Assembly: GCA_026826555.1 (NCBI GenBank)
Contig: JAKSZT010005175.1
Location: 943,722 to 1,007,721 of the forward strand
DNA from: Tolypeutes matacus
Lineage: Eukaryota; Chordata; Mammalia; Cingulata; Chlamyphoridae
Direction of reading: 5' to 3'
Length of the DNA: 64,000 nucleotides
The notes beneath the pieces are model-generated. The model worked only from the letters and a program-made list of their open reading frames with translations. It was not told the origin of the DNA and searched no databases. How positions within the stretch are numbered: the stretch's first letter is position 1; every line of letters starts with the position of its first letter. The position numbers were made by a program, and so were the translations under genes. Shown piece after piece: positions 47,696-60,430 of this stretch.

Positions 47696-47859
47696 TGCTT
47701 TTTTTTTCTTGAACTTGTCTGTGAAGAGCACAAAATGATTAGATATTTCTAGTTCTAACAAGTCAGGTGGGGTGATAAACAGGTCCTTTATGAGTTAAAT
47801 GCCATCCTTAGAGCATATCTGAATGTGGGTTTCGCTGAGATGCTTCTCTATAATCAGGG

Positions 47860-48230
47860 TAGCCCATTCACCCATTCAGCAAATATCACCTATGCTTCCT
47901 CTTACTATGAGCCAGATGCTGTTTTAACTGTTGGCAACCATCAGTGAGGAAAGCAACAAAAAAAACTTGGCCCTTTGAGCTCTCCTCTTAGCAGGTAGAA
48001 ACACAGATGGTAAATGCTCTAGAAGAGGAAAGCAAAGAAGGAGGTTAGGGAATGCTGGTGGGGAAAGAGAGTGGCAATTTTTGAAGAGTGTGATTAGAGA
48101 AGACCAAGCTGAGAAGGGACACATTTCTCAAAAAGTTGAATGGAGGAAAGTATGTACAATGAGGACAGAATGAATAGCAAGCACAAAGATCTTGAATGTG
48201 AAGGTCCTTTGGGCTACAAATGATGACGAT
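47860..48230 (-). mobile_element. L2 LINE 3' part
   Basis: 'cacccattcagcaaatatcac', 'gagccagatgctgtttta' and 'cagtgaggaaagcaac', then 'gcaagcacaaagatcttgaatgtgaagg', follow antisense L2. Confidence 0.6.
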
Positions 48231-48234
48231 GGAA

Positions 48235-48870
48235 TAAATCAGTATGGTTACTGTGTCTAAGTCAAGTATGCAGGCTCATATGTGTGTGTGGAGTTCATGT
48301 GAAGAAATCAGACATTTCCAGCCAAGAGGTTCCCTGAGATATAAATATTCACTTTGTTGCAAAGCAGTCTCACTTCTGCCTATGTTCCCCTCTCAGAAGA
48401 TTATCAAATATTTTTTTCGGAAAGGTTATGTTGGAAGGTCAGGAGGTCAGAGGTCATTTGCCCTTCTCTTTAAGATATAACTATCAGCAAAACCTAAAAG
48501 GGAGGATTTATGCCACAGCAGGAGGAGTATTAGGAGAATTATCCTGTAGTAGAAAAAGCACAGAACAGGGTCAGAGGCACAGGGTACCTTTGCCCTCTGA
48601 TTTGCTTTGTGTCCCCAGGGGTCATGTTGTTTCTCCAGAAGAGCCTATCTATTTTAATTTATGAAACAGAATTACCTCTTAGGATATTGATGAAAAATGA
48701 AATAAGGCCAACACCTTTAGTGTTTAATTTTTAATATTTTTTCTAAAACACTGGTTTAAATGGCCATACAGTAAAATTATTTTCCCAATATTTGTACTCT
48801 ATGAGCTTTTTATTTCATTCATAATAACATTAAATACAGCTGTACACTTTTATTCTGTTTTAACTTTAAC
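48235..48870. other. No identifiable feature
   Basis: Two overlapping 78-codon frames (48244-48664) without recognisable motifs. Confidence 0.4.
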
Positions 48871-48879
48871 AAAAAGCCT

Positions 48880-48990
48880 TTGCAACGGCAGTGCATATCT
48901 CAAAGGACTGTAAAAAGTAACTTCCATCAAGCACTAGAGGCAGTACCTGGCACACAGTAGAAGCTCAACTATGCTTACTTATAGAAATAA
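48880..48990 (+). mobile_element. MIR SINE 3' end
   Basis: 'cagtacctggcacacagtagaagctcaa' is the characteristic MIR end. Confidence 0.7.
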
Positions 48991-49159
48991 TTGAGAAACT
49001 TGAAAATTATTTCCAGGAAGTCAGCTGACATGATCCCATTGTTGTAACTTGGGAAGGACTGATAAGTGGAGACAGGGTCTGATATCTGGCCTTGACATAT
49101 GTGGGGGGTTGTTTTGTTTTTATTACTTGGGGTGGAGAGTTATCTAAATTGTCTACATG

Positions 49160-49535
49160 TCAGGAAGTGGATGTGGCTCAAGTGATTGGGTTCAAGTGAT
49201 TGGGAGGGACTGGTTCGGTACCCAGTGCCTCCTGGAGAAGGTGAGCTGGCACGGACAGCAGGCGCGGTGAGCTGACACAAGATGATGCAACAAAAGAGAC
49301 ACAAAGAGGAAAGACAATAAAATACATAACAAACCATGGCGCTGACGTAGCTCAGGTGATTGAGTGCCTCTCTTCCACATGGGAAGACCCAGGTTCAGTT
49401 CCTGGTGCCTCCTAAAGAGAAGATGAGCAGACACAAAAAGCACACAGTAAATGGACACAGACAGCAGACAGCAACACTGGGAGGTGGGAGGGGGAGTGGA
49501 GAGTAAATAAATAAAATAGATCTTGAAAAAAAAAT
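49160..49535 (+). mobile_element. Dimeric DAS-type SINE
   Basis: Two tRNA-like heads lie in tandem: 'ggatgtggctcaagtgattggg' with 'actggttcggtacccagtgcc', then 'tgacgtagctcaggtgattgag' (A box) with 'caggttcagttcctggtgcc' (B box). A linker with 'gatgatgcaacaaaagagac' separates them, and the copy ends in an A-rich tail. Confidence 0.8.
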
Positions 49536-49544
49536 ACTCTGCAC

Positions 49545-50735
49545 TTTAAATTCTATAAAAGGAGAGAGGTAGATCTGAATAGATCCAAACAACTTTGAGA
49601 CCTAATATTTACATTAACCCAAGCTTCAAGCCAACCTAAGTGCAAATCCTCTCCCTGCTCCTTACTATCCAACTACCTGATCGTTTTTAGTGCAACAAGG
49701 GCAAGTGCAAATTTAAAACAATAAAGTGCTTCATTCTCTCTCTTGAATATCATGGAAGAGACTTCCTCCTCCCTCCCATCTCTTAGTATTTACCATAGAA
49801 ACCCTGTAATTATAAATTCTCTATTTTGTCACTTTGAACTGTAATCAAAGAAGATATCCCCCCAATCTCCCAGTTTCCTGGAAGGAGAGTAGCACGACTT
49901 TCAGGGGATTCTTGGCTCCAAAGTCTAAACCTATCCCTACACTATCTTCAGAGTGTGTATGTAATAGGTTATATCCCTTGGCCTCATAAAAAGGCTGAGC
50001 TCATTTTGTCTTTGTAATCTCTTTGCATATTATCTAGAATGCATCACATTCTGGTTCAGGGCTTATTCAACAGGATTATTTTTCTATTGCTAACTTTGTG
50101 GAGAGTTTTTCTGGATTGGGAAAAGATTTTGTTTTTAATTATGTTTTTCCCAACAGCATCCATTTCCATAATTGTGAAATATAGGGATAATGAAATCTGC
50201 TCTATAATTTTTATTAAGAGAGGAAGTAGTTCATATAAAATATCATGTACAGTTCCTGGACTAGGACACATCTTTTTTCTCCTTCTTCCTCCTTCACTAT
50301 CTCCATTTCATTATTACTAATTTTATAATTAGCACCTTAGCCTAACCTGATCCAATTCATATATTTGTGGCCTAATTGGGTTTCTCAGTGATGGTCTAGG
50401 CCATGATACTCCTTCAGAAATATGACATACAGGATGAGCCCACTGATGCATAGCATACCAGCATCTGCCATCCTTGGTTCCATTGTGGAACTGTGAACAG
50501 AAGAGAGAACTTTTCTGATCCTGGAATAAAGGTGGAGGAGACTATTTAGGAACACTCTATTGAAGCTGGTTGTGCATATACTGATTTGGGCTGTGCCAGA
50601 ATCTTCCCCCTAAACCTACTGAACTTTGTCATAAAACCTGAAATTTCAAAAGGGTTAATATTGACCTGCATTAAGCCATTATCTCCAAGAATGTTCTGAG
50701 TGTGGTATAAAAATTTCTGTGATCTCATCTAACCT
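49545..50735. other. No identifiable gene
   Basis: Frames of 93 codons (50039-50320 plus) and 71 codons (minus) overlap and show no family. Confidence 0.4.
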
Positions 50736-50739
50736 CATC

Positions 50740-51150
50740 TTTACTGTTCCCAAAAATACACTCAACAGTACAGACAGACCTATGAAACTTCCACCAGTTC
50801 CACTTCCCCTCCATTCCATTTTTTGTTTCAGCCTTGATAATTGTTGACTACTTTCTCAGAAGAAGACTTCCTACCAGATGGCAGTGTCCACTCATTCTTT
50901 AAGGACAGATGCATGTTTCCTTCTCCCATGTCAAACCTCTCATGGCACACACAAGGATTCCTCTCTTCCCCTAGTATAGTTTCCTCTCTGGTCTGTCATC
51001 CATGATCAAGTAAGATAATTTGATAATAAACTATTACATTTACTTAAGAAAGATTTATTTACATTCTATGAAATACTCACTTCTTGAGGGCAGGGCCCAG
51101 ATCTTAGTTCTACTGCTTGTTCTTAGTGCCTGGCTGAGTGTCTAGACACA
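50740..51150 (+). mobile_element. L2-like relic
   Basis: The right part 'tgagggcagggcccagatctt' through 'gtgcctggctgagtg' is the sense L2 3' end; the left part is weaker. Confidence 0.55.
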
Positions 51151-51159
51151 GCTAAAGAC

Positions 51160-51425
51160 GGAAAATTTTGGCAACAGGTGAAGAGCACTAGGAGAACTGG
51201 TTTTGAGTCTTGATTTTATGACTTCACATTTGCAACTTGTCTAATGTATGTAAAAACATTTCTATGTCTCAGGTAACTCATCTATAAATGGGAATGATAA
51301 TTACCTTTATTTCACAAGATTATTGTGAATGATAAAATGAGGTAAAAATTGTAAAGCTGTGAGAAGAGTTTTGGGCCCATGTTAAGTGTTCGATAAGTAT
51401 TGTGATCAATAATGGAGAAACATGA
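51160..51425 (+). mobile_element. MIR SINE relic
   Basis: 'tcaggtaactcatctataaatgggaatgataat' and 'ttgtgaatgataaaatgagg' mark a long sense MIR. Confidence 0.65.
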
Positions 51426-51989
51426 TGAGCTTTGAGGAACATTTATCACAATGAATACTTCCTTTTCACCTCAAAATTATGTACTGATTTGATGAGCCAT
51501 ATGCTTTTGTGAAATCTCTCCGTACAGACACTGAGGATAAGTGACAACCATATGTAAGGCAATATAGTCATTGCTAGATTACACATTTCTAAAATGTTTG
51601 CAGTATAGGGGAAATACTATGAATTTTATAAATTGATTATATTGGGTTCAAGTCCTAACTACTTAATTTTGAGTTTGCCTTGGGCAAGATAATTAAGTCA
51701 ACTGAATATATTTTCTTGTTCATAATAGAAACTACAAGACAAAAAATATTTCTAGGAAGCAATGTTCTAAAGAGCATGTTCTCAATATATAGTAATTATC
51801 ATCACCTCTTAAAAATTTTTTTACCTTCTTTTGATTTCAGAAAAACTCTCCTAAATGAGTCAATGCATTGTTAATTGCCTTTGCAGAGTCTTTCAATGCT
51901 ACGAAACCCTGAGGTGCTTAAAAAATCAAGTACAGCTGGGAGAAGGAGCCGGTTTAATTTCCTGGATCCTCAGGAAATTAAGTGTACAC

Positions 51990-52225
51990 CTTCATTGGTT
52001 GTGACAGTAGAAGTTGCAGGTATGGTGTCCCGATCCTAGGTGGGGATGAATTGGAATGTCTTTATGCTCATATTCAGGATTGGCTGCAAATATAAGATCA
52101 CAGGTATCACAGGTATCTTCCAGCAGGTGATTTGGGATATTTCTTTGAAACAATTTTCTGAACCCATATGTATAAGGTGCCCATCTCTGCGCAACATCTG
52201 AATCCCTCTGAAGTATCATATTGGT
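51990..52225 (-). other. Unrecognised 75-codon open frame
   Basis: The minus frame from 52219 reads MILQRDSDVAQRWAPYTYGF, RKLFQRNIPNHLLEDTCDT, CDLIFAANPEYEHKDIPIHP. It has two close Cys pairs and several His but no motif I can name. Base composition is slightly richer in GC than the flanks. It may be a piece of an old gene copy or chance. Confidence 0.2.
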
Positions 52226-52339
52226 TTTGAATTAAGGAGTTATAACCAAAAAGAAAGGAAACAACAGAAATCACTAGTAACTACTAACCTAATATAACAT
52301 AAGAAAGAGGAAGTTTAGTGTTTTAGTACCTGGTCTCTA

Positions 52340-52560
52340 GAGAAAACACCACTACATTTTTAACAGTGTAACTCCTAATTATTTATCAACTGTGAAACTA
52401 CTAGCTACTTATTAAACCTCAAATCAGTCATCTGTAAAATCATTGCTCTTAATTTGTAAACTTATTTATGATGAGTATTTATGGAATACATTAAATCATG
52501 CATGAGAAACACTAAGTCAGTGCTTTATTCAGAGTAAAGGTGAAACTTCTTTGTTATGTC
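52340..52560 (+). mobile_element. MIR SINE relic
   Basis: 'gtgaaactactagctactta', 'aacctcaaatcagtcatctgtaaaat' fit a sense MIR. Confidence 0.5.
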
Positions 52561-52831
52561 ATTCCTAAGAGAAAAAAAAGGTAACCAACTTAGAAATATT
52601 TGGAATTTGAATATATAAGTGTAAAATGTAATTGATTGTTCTAAATTTTTAAAAAATCTAAAATAGGTATATATATATATACATGTTCTCATATATAGTT
52701 AGATTTGTTCTAAACTTGTAGAGTTACCAGTGGTGTGATGTTATTCGTTTATCTTATTTTCAGTTTATTCCCCACAGTGATTCAAGATGAATACTCATTT
52801 TCTGTCCTCTTAGGTGAGATTCCTTATAGCC

Positions 52832-53747
52832 ATGGAGAGGGCCAATCACACCATGACACAGTTCATCCTGGTGGGCTTCACCACAGATCTGGTGAGGTAG
52901 CTGGTTCTGTTTGTGCTGTTCCTTGGAATACACTCTGTGACACTGGTGGTAAATACCATTCTCATGGTGTTGCTCTCTAAGGATTCTCGGTTCCGCACAC
53001 CCAAGTATTTTTTCATTGGAAACCTGTTTTTACTGGATCTCTGGTATTCCTCCATGTGCACCCCAAAGATTCTAGTGACTTGCATCTCTGAAGACAAGAG
53101 GATCTCCTTTTCCAGCTGTGTAGCTCAGTTCTTCTTCTCTGCTGGGCTGGCCTATAGTGAGTGTTTCCTGTTGGATGCTTATGACTGCTATGTGGCCATC
53201 TCAAAGCCACTGTTTTACTTCCAGGCAATGTCCATAAGGTTAATTGCTATTTTAGTAGAAGTCTCATAACTTGGTGGCTTTATTAATTCTTCCTTCATCA
53301 TCAAAAGTACATTTGCTTTGAAATTCTGTGGTGACAACATCATTAATGACTTATTCTGTGATTTGCCCCCTCCCCACGGTAAAGCTCGCTTGTGGCAGGA
53401 TTGATGGCTACCAGGCTGTGCTGTTCTTCCTCCTGGCATCCAATATCATTATCCTCACTTTTTTCATACTGGCCTCCTACCTCTTCATCATTGCAATTAT
53501 CTCAAGGATCTGCTCCACCCAGGGCCACCTCAAAGCCTTCTCCACCTGCTCTTCCCACCTGATCTCTGTTACCTTATACTATGGCTCCATTCTCTACACA
53601 TATGCTCACCCCAAATCTAGGTATTCTCTGGACAGAGACAAAATAACTTCTACATTTTACACTGTGGTGTTCCCCATGTTGAGCCCTATGATCTATAGTC
53701 TGAGGAGTAAGGATGTGAAAGAGACTTTCTATAAACTCTTGAAATAA
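52832..53747 (+). pseudogene. OR9G4: Olfactory receptor OR9G4-like pseudogene
   Basis: A nearly full-length class II odorant receptor with several breaks. The ATG at 52832 gives MERANHTMTQFILVGFTTDL, with a glycosylation site NHT. The reading then shows TPKYFFIGNLFLLDLWYSS, TPKILVTCISEDKRISF, and AYSECFLLDAYDCYVAISKP, in which two codons before the DRY motif are lost and DRY reads DCY. Further on come INDLFCDLP, KAFSTCSSHLISVTLYYG and FYTVVFPMLSPMIYSLRSKD (Asn to Ser twice), with a stop at 53745-53747. The breaks are TAG at 52898 (codon 23), TAA at 53267, and a net +1 shift in the C-rich run 53366-53375. An open stretch just upstream (from 52735, LIFSLFPTVIQDEYSF) resembles the longer amino end I recall for human OR9G4. 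Certain as an OR9G pseudogene, less so for the member. Confidence 0.85.
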
Positions 53748-53749
53748 AT

Positions 53750-56295
53750 TCAGATTCTCTACCTTTGAGAAGATGCATGCAAAATTTTTGATCAGGTTAC
53801 TTGTATCTCAAGCATGGCTGCCATTGTTGTCCATCATGATCAAGGGTTCTTATAGAGTTACACAATTTTCCACCTTGACACATTTCATTTCAATAGAAAT
53901 ACAGTATGAATATTAGGACAACCTCAAAGAGAAAAGACTAATTAAAATATAACAATTTATAATGAATATTATTTTATTAGATTAAAAACTATCTAAAACC
54001 CAAAAGAAAACTCATAAAGAAAAGTAAGAAAATAGCCCACTCTCCTTAATATAAGTAACTTTTGTCAAATTATTACATGTAAATATATATATATAGTAAA
54101 TTCCTAAAAATACAAGCAAACTATGCTGAATTAATTTCTGTTATTTATCCCGATTGAAAACTAGATGACAGTCATCATTTTCATTGCCTTCATAAAATTT
54201 TTAACTATTTTTATATATACTTTTTCCCCAAGAGCATTAGCATAGAGGTCCAGCAGCACCCAGGAATCACCTTTGGTGCAAAATAGGTTCAAAAGGTATG
54301 ATCTCACCAATGTCTTTATCTTTTATATATATTATTCCATTAATGAAATATTAGTCAAGACTACATATGTTTGGTTTTTGTGAATCATTCAAAGGGCTTA
54401 TAGTTTATTTTAAAAGAGGCAACTTATACACATTTCTGCTGTCCAAACTGGGATATTCTGAGCACAAAAACACAATTATTAAAATAAAACAGATAATAAC
54501 TATGGTGAAGTGAAACAAATTGAGAAATGAAAATCTCTGTATACATGTTCTTTAAAAGAGAAATGTTTTTATAGAGAATTCAAACATGTAGTGTTAAAAA
54601 AGGGTGTGGTGGTTGCAAATATTATAGGTTCCATGCAATTTGATTGATTTTTAAAAGTAAGGCAATGTTAATATATTTTATGTTTATAAAATATAAATAT
54701 GTCCTTATGTCTATTTACGTAAGCAATAAAGGAAAAAATGAAAGGAACTGTTACATAGCCATGAAATCCTAGGAAAAGTAGGACTGCTATACAGAACCAG
54801 GAAGGACCACTCAACACTGATGGCCATGCACATTAACCTGGAAAGTGGGTGCCAGGCATACAATCAGTGCCAGTTTTTACATGCAGTAACCTAAATGAAA
54901 CCCAATAAGAGCACTGGAATTCTAAAATTCTTGGTTTAGACAAATGTTTTAAATCACAAAGCTGCTTATGCTGTCCCAGGTATTTTCTAAAACATGAGCT
55001 CTAAAAAATCACTGGTACTGATATTAAAGTTCTGATAAAGACATTTGCCTTTTCAGTGTTAACAGATTAAATCAGGATATTACAACGACAGAAAATCAGT
55101 TATTTGATGTCAGGGAAATGAAAGTAGAAAATAATTAAATTGGAAGGAAAGGCCAGTTACAAAAATCAAACTGATGTGACAAAGTTTTATTTAAGATGTG
55201 TTATTCTTGTAAACCCTGAAATTTAACTACAAAAAAGAAGCTAAAACTGATAGCCAAGGATGTCTATTTTAATCCTATTAGGAGAAGCAACCAAGTTCTT
55301 TTCTCTAAACAAGAATCAGTATATACCCTTAGACTATAACCTCAGCTAGGCCAAGTGTATAATCATATTATTTTGTGTCTGGAAAGGTTATCTCAACTCT
55401 AGAAACATGTATAATAATAACCCCCAAATCCTAATAAGATGATACAGTAAAGCCAATAATAATCTTAGGAAGACATAAAAATAAATATTAACTTACTATT
55501 TAATTAAACAGATGGAATTAATCTTTTAGAATTATTTGAGTATAAATTCAGCAATAAGTTTTTGATCACTGTGTTGGAAATAGTCAATATAGATTATAGT
55601 TTTAAAGTATGCAGAATAGTCTGCCATATTAATTTGAAATTACAGTATAAATTCATAGAGAAATTTAATTTCTTTAATTATACATAAAGAAAATTAAAAT
55701 CAAGAGAAAATGGCATACAAGGTATGTCTTTTAGATATGAGTTTAATGAATCAAAAGTTAAATAAATAAAAATGTTTATAGGTGTTTGTGCAAAATCTCT
55801 TGAAATTTAATGTATTATAAAGAAAATTGAAACACTTGATCTCTGACAACATAGCCCGTGAGCCAGGGGCATTTCAGGATTTTATCTTCTTGTAATCTGC
55901 AAACCATACTTTAATGCTTCTTGCATTCACAGTCTGCTTTGTGACTAAACAAAAGACAAAGTGAAGTTACAAAGATCTACATAGCTGAGACATACAAAAC
56001 TATAACCACCCAATATATTTGCAAATACAAATAATTTTCTATCTGTCTTCTTCACGTTCTGGTCTAGTTATTCTTTCTCAGTATCTCAGTTGAATGGGAA
56101 TATTTACCTGGTAAAATATTCCAAACTTTCTTTCTGATAAGATGTGACTGTTTGGTCATCTTGATTTTACTGGGTGGCTGTATGTTTCTTTTGAAAAAGT
56201 GTACTAAGAGAGTACTAAAAGATGCACTGTTAAATATCTGGATTACAAACATAGTCTATCTGGATCCATTTTGTAGCATATTCTAATTTCCCTCT
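53750..56295. other. No identifiable feature
   Basis: About 2.5 kb of AT-rich DNA between the OR9G pseudogene and the zinc-finger copy, without repeats I can name. Confidence 0.5.
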
Positions 56296-56407
56296 GGTGA
56301 TTGGAAGCTGAGGTCTGGAATTAAGACATCTCCTCAGGACAAGAGTGGGACCCCACCTATGTGTACAGAGAGGATTTGAACACTTACTGCTTTTCTGTTA
56401 TGAGTGA

Positions 56408-56620
<213 letters not shown>

Positions 56621-57738
56621 AAGAACTGTGGACAGAAGGAATAAGATTTCTCCAAAGTCAGACTACAGGCAGGGTAAAGATTTTTTTAAAAAGAAATAGT
56701 GTCCATGCTACCTATGTGCAGAAAAGACACTTTCCCATCATATGTTTGAGATATTACATTTGAAAGAATCCATTTAAATGTAGTGATTTGCAAGAAAATT
56801 TCACTGACAGATCCACCGTGACAGAACATGTGTTAACTCACATGGGAAAGAAACCTTATTTCAAAAACCTATTTGGAAAAGCCTTCATTAACCAGTCATC
56901 TTTTTACTCAACTTAAGCAAGTGAAAACTAGAAGTAAATCATGTGAATATCATCTAAGTTGTAAAACATTTTGTCAAACCTCCAGCCTTAGAAAATATAA
57001 TTGAACTGACATTGGAGAGAAACTCTATGAATGTCATCAATGTGGGAAAGCCCTTGCTCATCCTTCTGACCTTATCTGACATGAGACAATTCACCCTGGA
57101 GAGAAACCTTATAGATGTTATGTATGTGGGAAAGCCTTCACTTCTTAACTCTGACCTGAGAAAACATGAGAGGCCTCACTCTGGAGAGTAACCCTATGAA
57201 TGTCATATATGTGGCAAAGAGTACAATCATTGTTCTATCCTTAGACGACATGAGAGAACTCACACTGCAGAGAAACTTTACAAATTTCTTCTATGTGGAA
57301 AAGCTTTCATTTATTGTTCTGACCTTAGAAAACATGAGAGTACTCACAAGGGAGAGAAACCCTATAAATGTGTATGTGGAAAAGCCTTCACTTAATATTC
57401 TCATCACAGATAACATGAAAAAACTCATAATGGAGAGAAACTTTGAATGTAACCAATGTGGGAAAGCCTTCACTTATTTTTCTCACCTTAGAGCACATGA
57501 GTACTCACACTTGTGAGAAACCATATAAATGTAAACAGTGTGGGGAAAACTTCATTGTTCTTCCCTTAGACATCATGAAAACACTCACATAGAAGTCATA
57601 GGAATGTAATCAATGTAGGAAAGGCTTCCTTTATGTTTCTGCCCTTAGAAAACATGAAAACTAACACTGGAGAGAAATCCTATCAATGCCGTTGATGTTG
57701 AAAAGTCTTCAATCACTGTTCTAACTTAGAAAACCTCG

Positions 57739-58409
57739 TGTAGCAGTTTGATATTGTTTATGAATTCCAAAAATAGATATTGGATTATGTTTATAAACTG
57801 GTCTGTTCCTCTGGGCATCTTAGATTATATTGGATTCAGAGGTTTCACTTTTACTTGATTAACTAATGAGTAAGGCTTTGATTGGGCCATGTCAGTAGGA
57901 CATTGTGTCCCCACCCCCTTGGTGGGTGAGGACCCACAGAGAAACTTCACCGCAGATAAGGAAGGTGGGAATTTTAATGCTGGAGCCCTGAGAAGTAAAT
58001 GAACAGAGATGCAGATACGTGAGAAAAGAGAAGGCCCCATTATACACTGCAGATACCCTGCAGGGAAAGATGAGACATTCACCTGATAGTTTACAGCTGG
58101 TCTTGTGAAAAGAGCAGAGCAGCTGAGCCCAGAGAGAAACAAGCCTGGGAGAGAGACGAGACTTATCCCAGCCTACATGATATTTGAAAAAGTTGACACT
58201 GTGAATCCTTAAGAGGAAGAGGAAACCTGAACCCTTTCAAACATTGGCTGCTGTCTTGCTCCAACACATGGCAACAGACTTTGGTGAGTAAAGTAATTTA
58301 TACTTTATTGCCTGGTAGCTGAAAGCTTCTACCCTAAACAAATACCCTTTTATAATAGCCAACAGATTTCTGGTATTTTGCATCAGCACTGCTTTGGCTG
58401 GCTAATATA
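57739..58409 (+). mobile_element. Solo LTR, family I, inside zinc-finger copy
   Basis: Starts TGTAGCAGTTTGATATTG and ends GGCTAATATA (a worn CA end); flanks CCTCG (57734-57738) and CCTGG (58410-58414) look like a 5-bp duplication with one change. Its sequence matches the reverse complement of 909-1495. An AACAAATACCC stretch stands where the polyadenylation signal would be. Confidence 0.8.
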
Positions 58410-58601
58410 CCTGGTAATATGAGAAAACTTACACAATAAATGTTTCAAATATAGAAGAGATATCAGCTGTAGAATTAATCTATAACACATGAGAGATCTC
58501 ACACACTAAAGAAACACTGTTTGTAATAAATGTGTCATCTATGTAACAAATCCTTAGTTGATCTATGGCATGACAGATATCAAAATATAAATGCAATGAA
58601 A

Positions 58602-58762
58602 GGGGAAGCGGCTGTGGCTCAATCAGTAGGGCTCCCGTTTACCATATGGGAGGCCCGGGTTCGGTTCCCGGGGCCTCCTGGTGAAGGCAAGCCCGCCCGC
58701 ACGGCGTGGTTAGCTGACCCAGCAAGCAGCAAGGGGGGGATAAATAAATAAATAAAAATCTT

Positions 58763-58805
<43 letters not shown>
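58602..58805 (+). mobile_element. DAS SINE (armadillo), young copy
   Basis: tRNA-Ala-like head GGGGAAGCGGCTGTGGCTCA, an intact B box (GGTTCGGTTCCCG), a GC-rich body and a long (AAAT)n tail (about 58740-58805). Exact 13-bp duplications AAATGCAATGAAA lie at 58589-58601 and 58806-58818. It inserted in the finger-encoding part of the retrocopy. Confidence 0.92.
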
Positions 58806-58807
<2 letters not shown>

Positions 58808-58808
58808 A
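58740..58808 (+). repeat. (AAAT)n microsatellite, SINE tail
   Basis: TAAA/AAAT units that extend the SINE's tail. Confidence 0.9.
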
Positions 58809-58989
58809 TGCAATGAAAGTAGAAGCATCTTCAATGACCTCTATAACTCATATTCAAGCCAGAGAAATCATATGTGAAATTCTATGTGTATAATCAGTGT
58901 CGCAATGCCTTAAATTATAATATATCCTTAATGAAATGAAATGAAATAAATTAGAATAAATTAAATTAAAATAAAAAACACAGAGCTAT

Positions 58990-60240
58990 AAACTCTGCCT
59001 AAGTCAAGGCCAAGGAGGACATTCTCCATGACAATTGTCCCCTATACTTGAATACCTTCAACACCCTTAGCAGGAGAACAGCTGATTAATTAAAGAGGTT
59101 TGCATAAACACATGTCAAGTTACTACTGTAGAGTCTACAAAGATGTCTTATTTAATCAAGTGTTTGAAGAAAACAGTAACCTTTCCCTTTGCCTCAAGGA
59201 TACAGTGTTGCATTTTGTTCATTAGTGTGACTAAGGGTTTCTATATGAAGCAATTTTAAGGAATTCCACTTGAACTTGCAGAAAACAATTATCTTTATTC
59301 TAAGGATAAGGGGAAAAGATCTAATATGAAGATTCTGTTTTATTCCATACATATATATTCCAAACACTTTTTGGGTCTGCATACATAATAACATCCTGTG
59401 TACCCAGTTCCTGGGCATCCACTGAGAACTGAACTCAGGCCAAAAATATTAGTCACATTAAGGAGTATAGACCTTAGTGGTGTTTTAACATCTCTAGGAA
59501 TTAGTGACAGTTAAGAATCAGTAAACAATAACTTTGAGATGGACTGAGCATTTCCCTGGTAAATGGCTGCCAGCTATCCATGTGAATTCTTGGAGGAAAA
59601 TACAATATGTACCTTGGCTTAGGGTACTTCCTAAAAGGAAGCTGACTTCCCTTTCATTTGAAGTGTCCTCGGGATATAAACTGGCTTAAGTCAGAGAATT
59701 GTATAGAGGTTATGATTCCTTACTAGGACAACATGAGCTAATTTTCAGCTAAAACCTAAATATGCAAAAATGGAATGATTCTTCATTACAAGAGAACTAA
59801 CAAATGGATTGGTTTCCCATTTTATTCAATTCATTAGGGGCCACTTGACCCATAAGCCATTGCTACAGATGTCTGCACAAGAAACACATTGATTATGAAC
59901 TTGAATTAGTGGTTTATCTTGGTAGTTTCTCCCATTTTGTCTCTCAGACATACATACTATCAATTGACTTCTTTCCACTCTGGGACTCTAATTCCACTGA
60001 AGCAAGCTTCCCATCATCTTTAGTGTACTTATGGTAATCACAGCAAAGCTTTACAAGGATGCTGATGACTCCATCAACAATGAATTTCTTAATGCCTTGG
60101 TGAAATCTCTGTCCTTGGAGGAATAACTTGAGAAGTGGTAGGTGATGTTTATGCAGAGTCAGAATATATTACACTAATGACCAATCACAAAATCTCAATC
60201 TTCCTGTACCTTAGACCTCTTCTTCAAGAGTATGTGAAAT
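58990..60240. other. No identifiable feature
   Basis: Unique-looking DNA; open frames are at most 74 codons and match nothing I recognise. Confidence 0.45.
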
Positions 60241-60244
60241 TTGT

Positions 60245-60430
60245 CTAACATTTTTTAAAACAAATCAATTTTATTGATACATATTAATAAAGCATACAAT
60301 TTATCCAGTATACAATCAATGGAATTCATATAATCACATGGTTGTACATTCATCACTGCAATCATTATTAAAGCATTTTCATTATTTCAATAATAATAAT
60401 AATAAACAAAAAAACAGACAAAAAACAAAC
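60245..60430 (-). mobile_element. L1 3'-end fragment
   Basis: 'attttattgatacatattaata', 'gcatacaatttatccagtat' and 'tcacatggttgtacattcatcac' give the antisense L1 end also seen at 1-115; an AATAATAAT run follows. Confidence 0.6.

Noticed and set aside
58602..58680. Possible tRNA gene (A and B boxes)
   Set aside because: It is the head of a DAS SINE with tail and target duplications, and no proper tRNA fold or anticodon arm can be defended.
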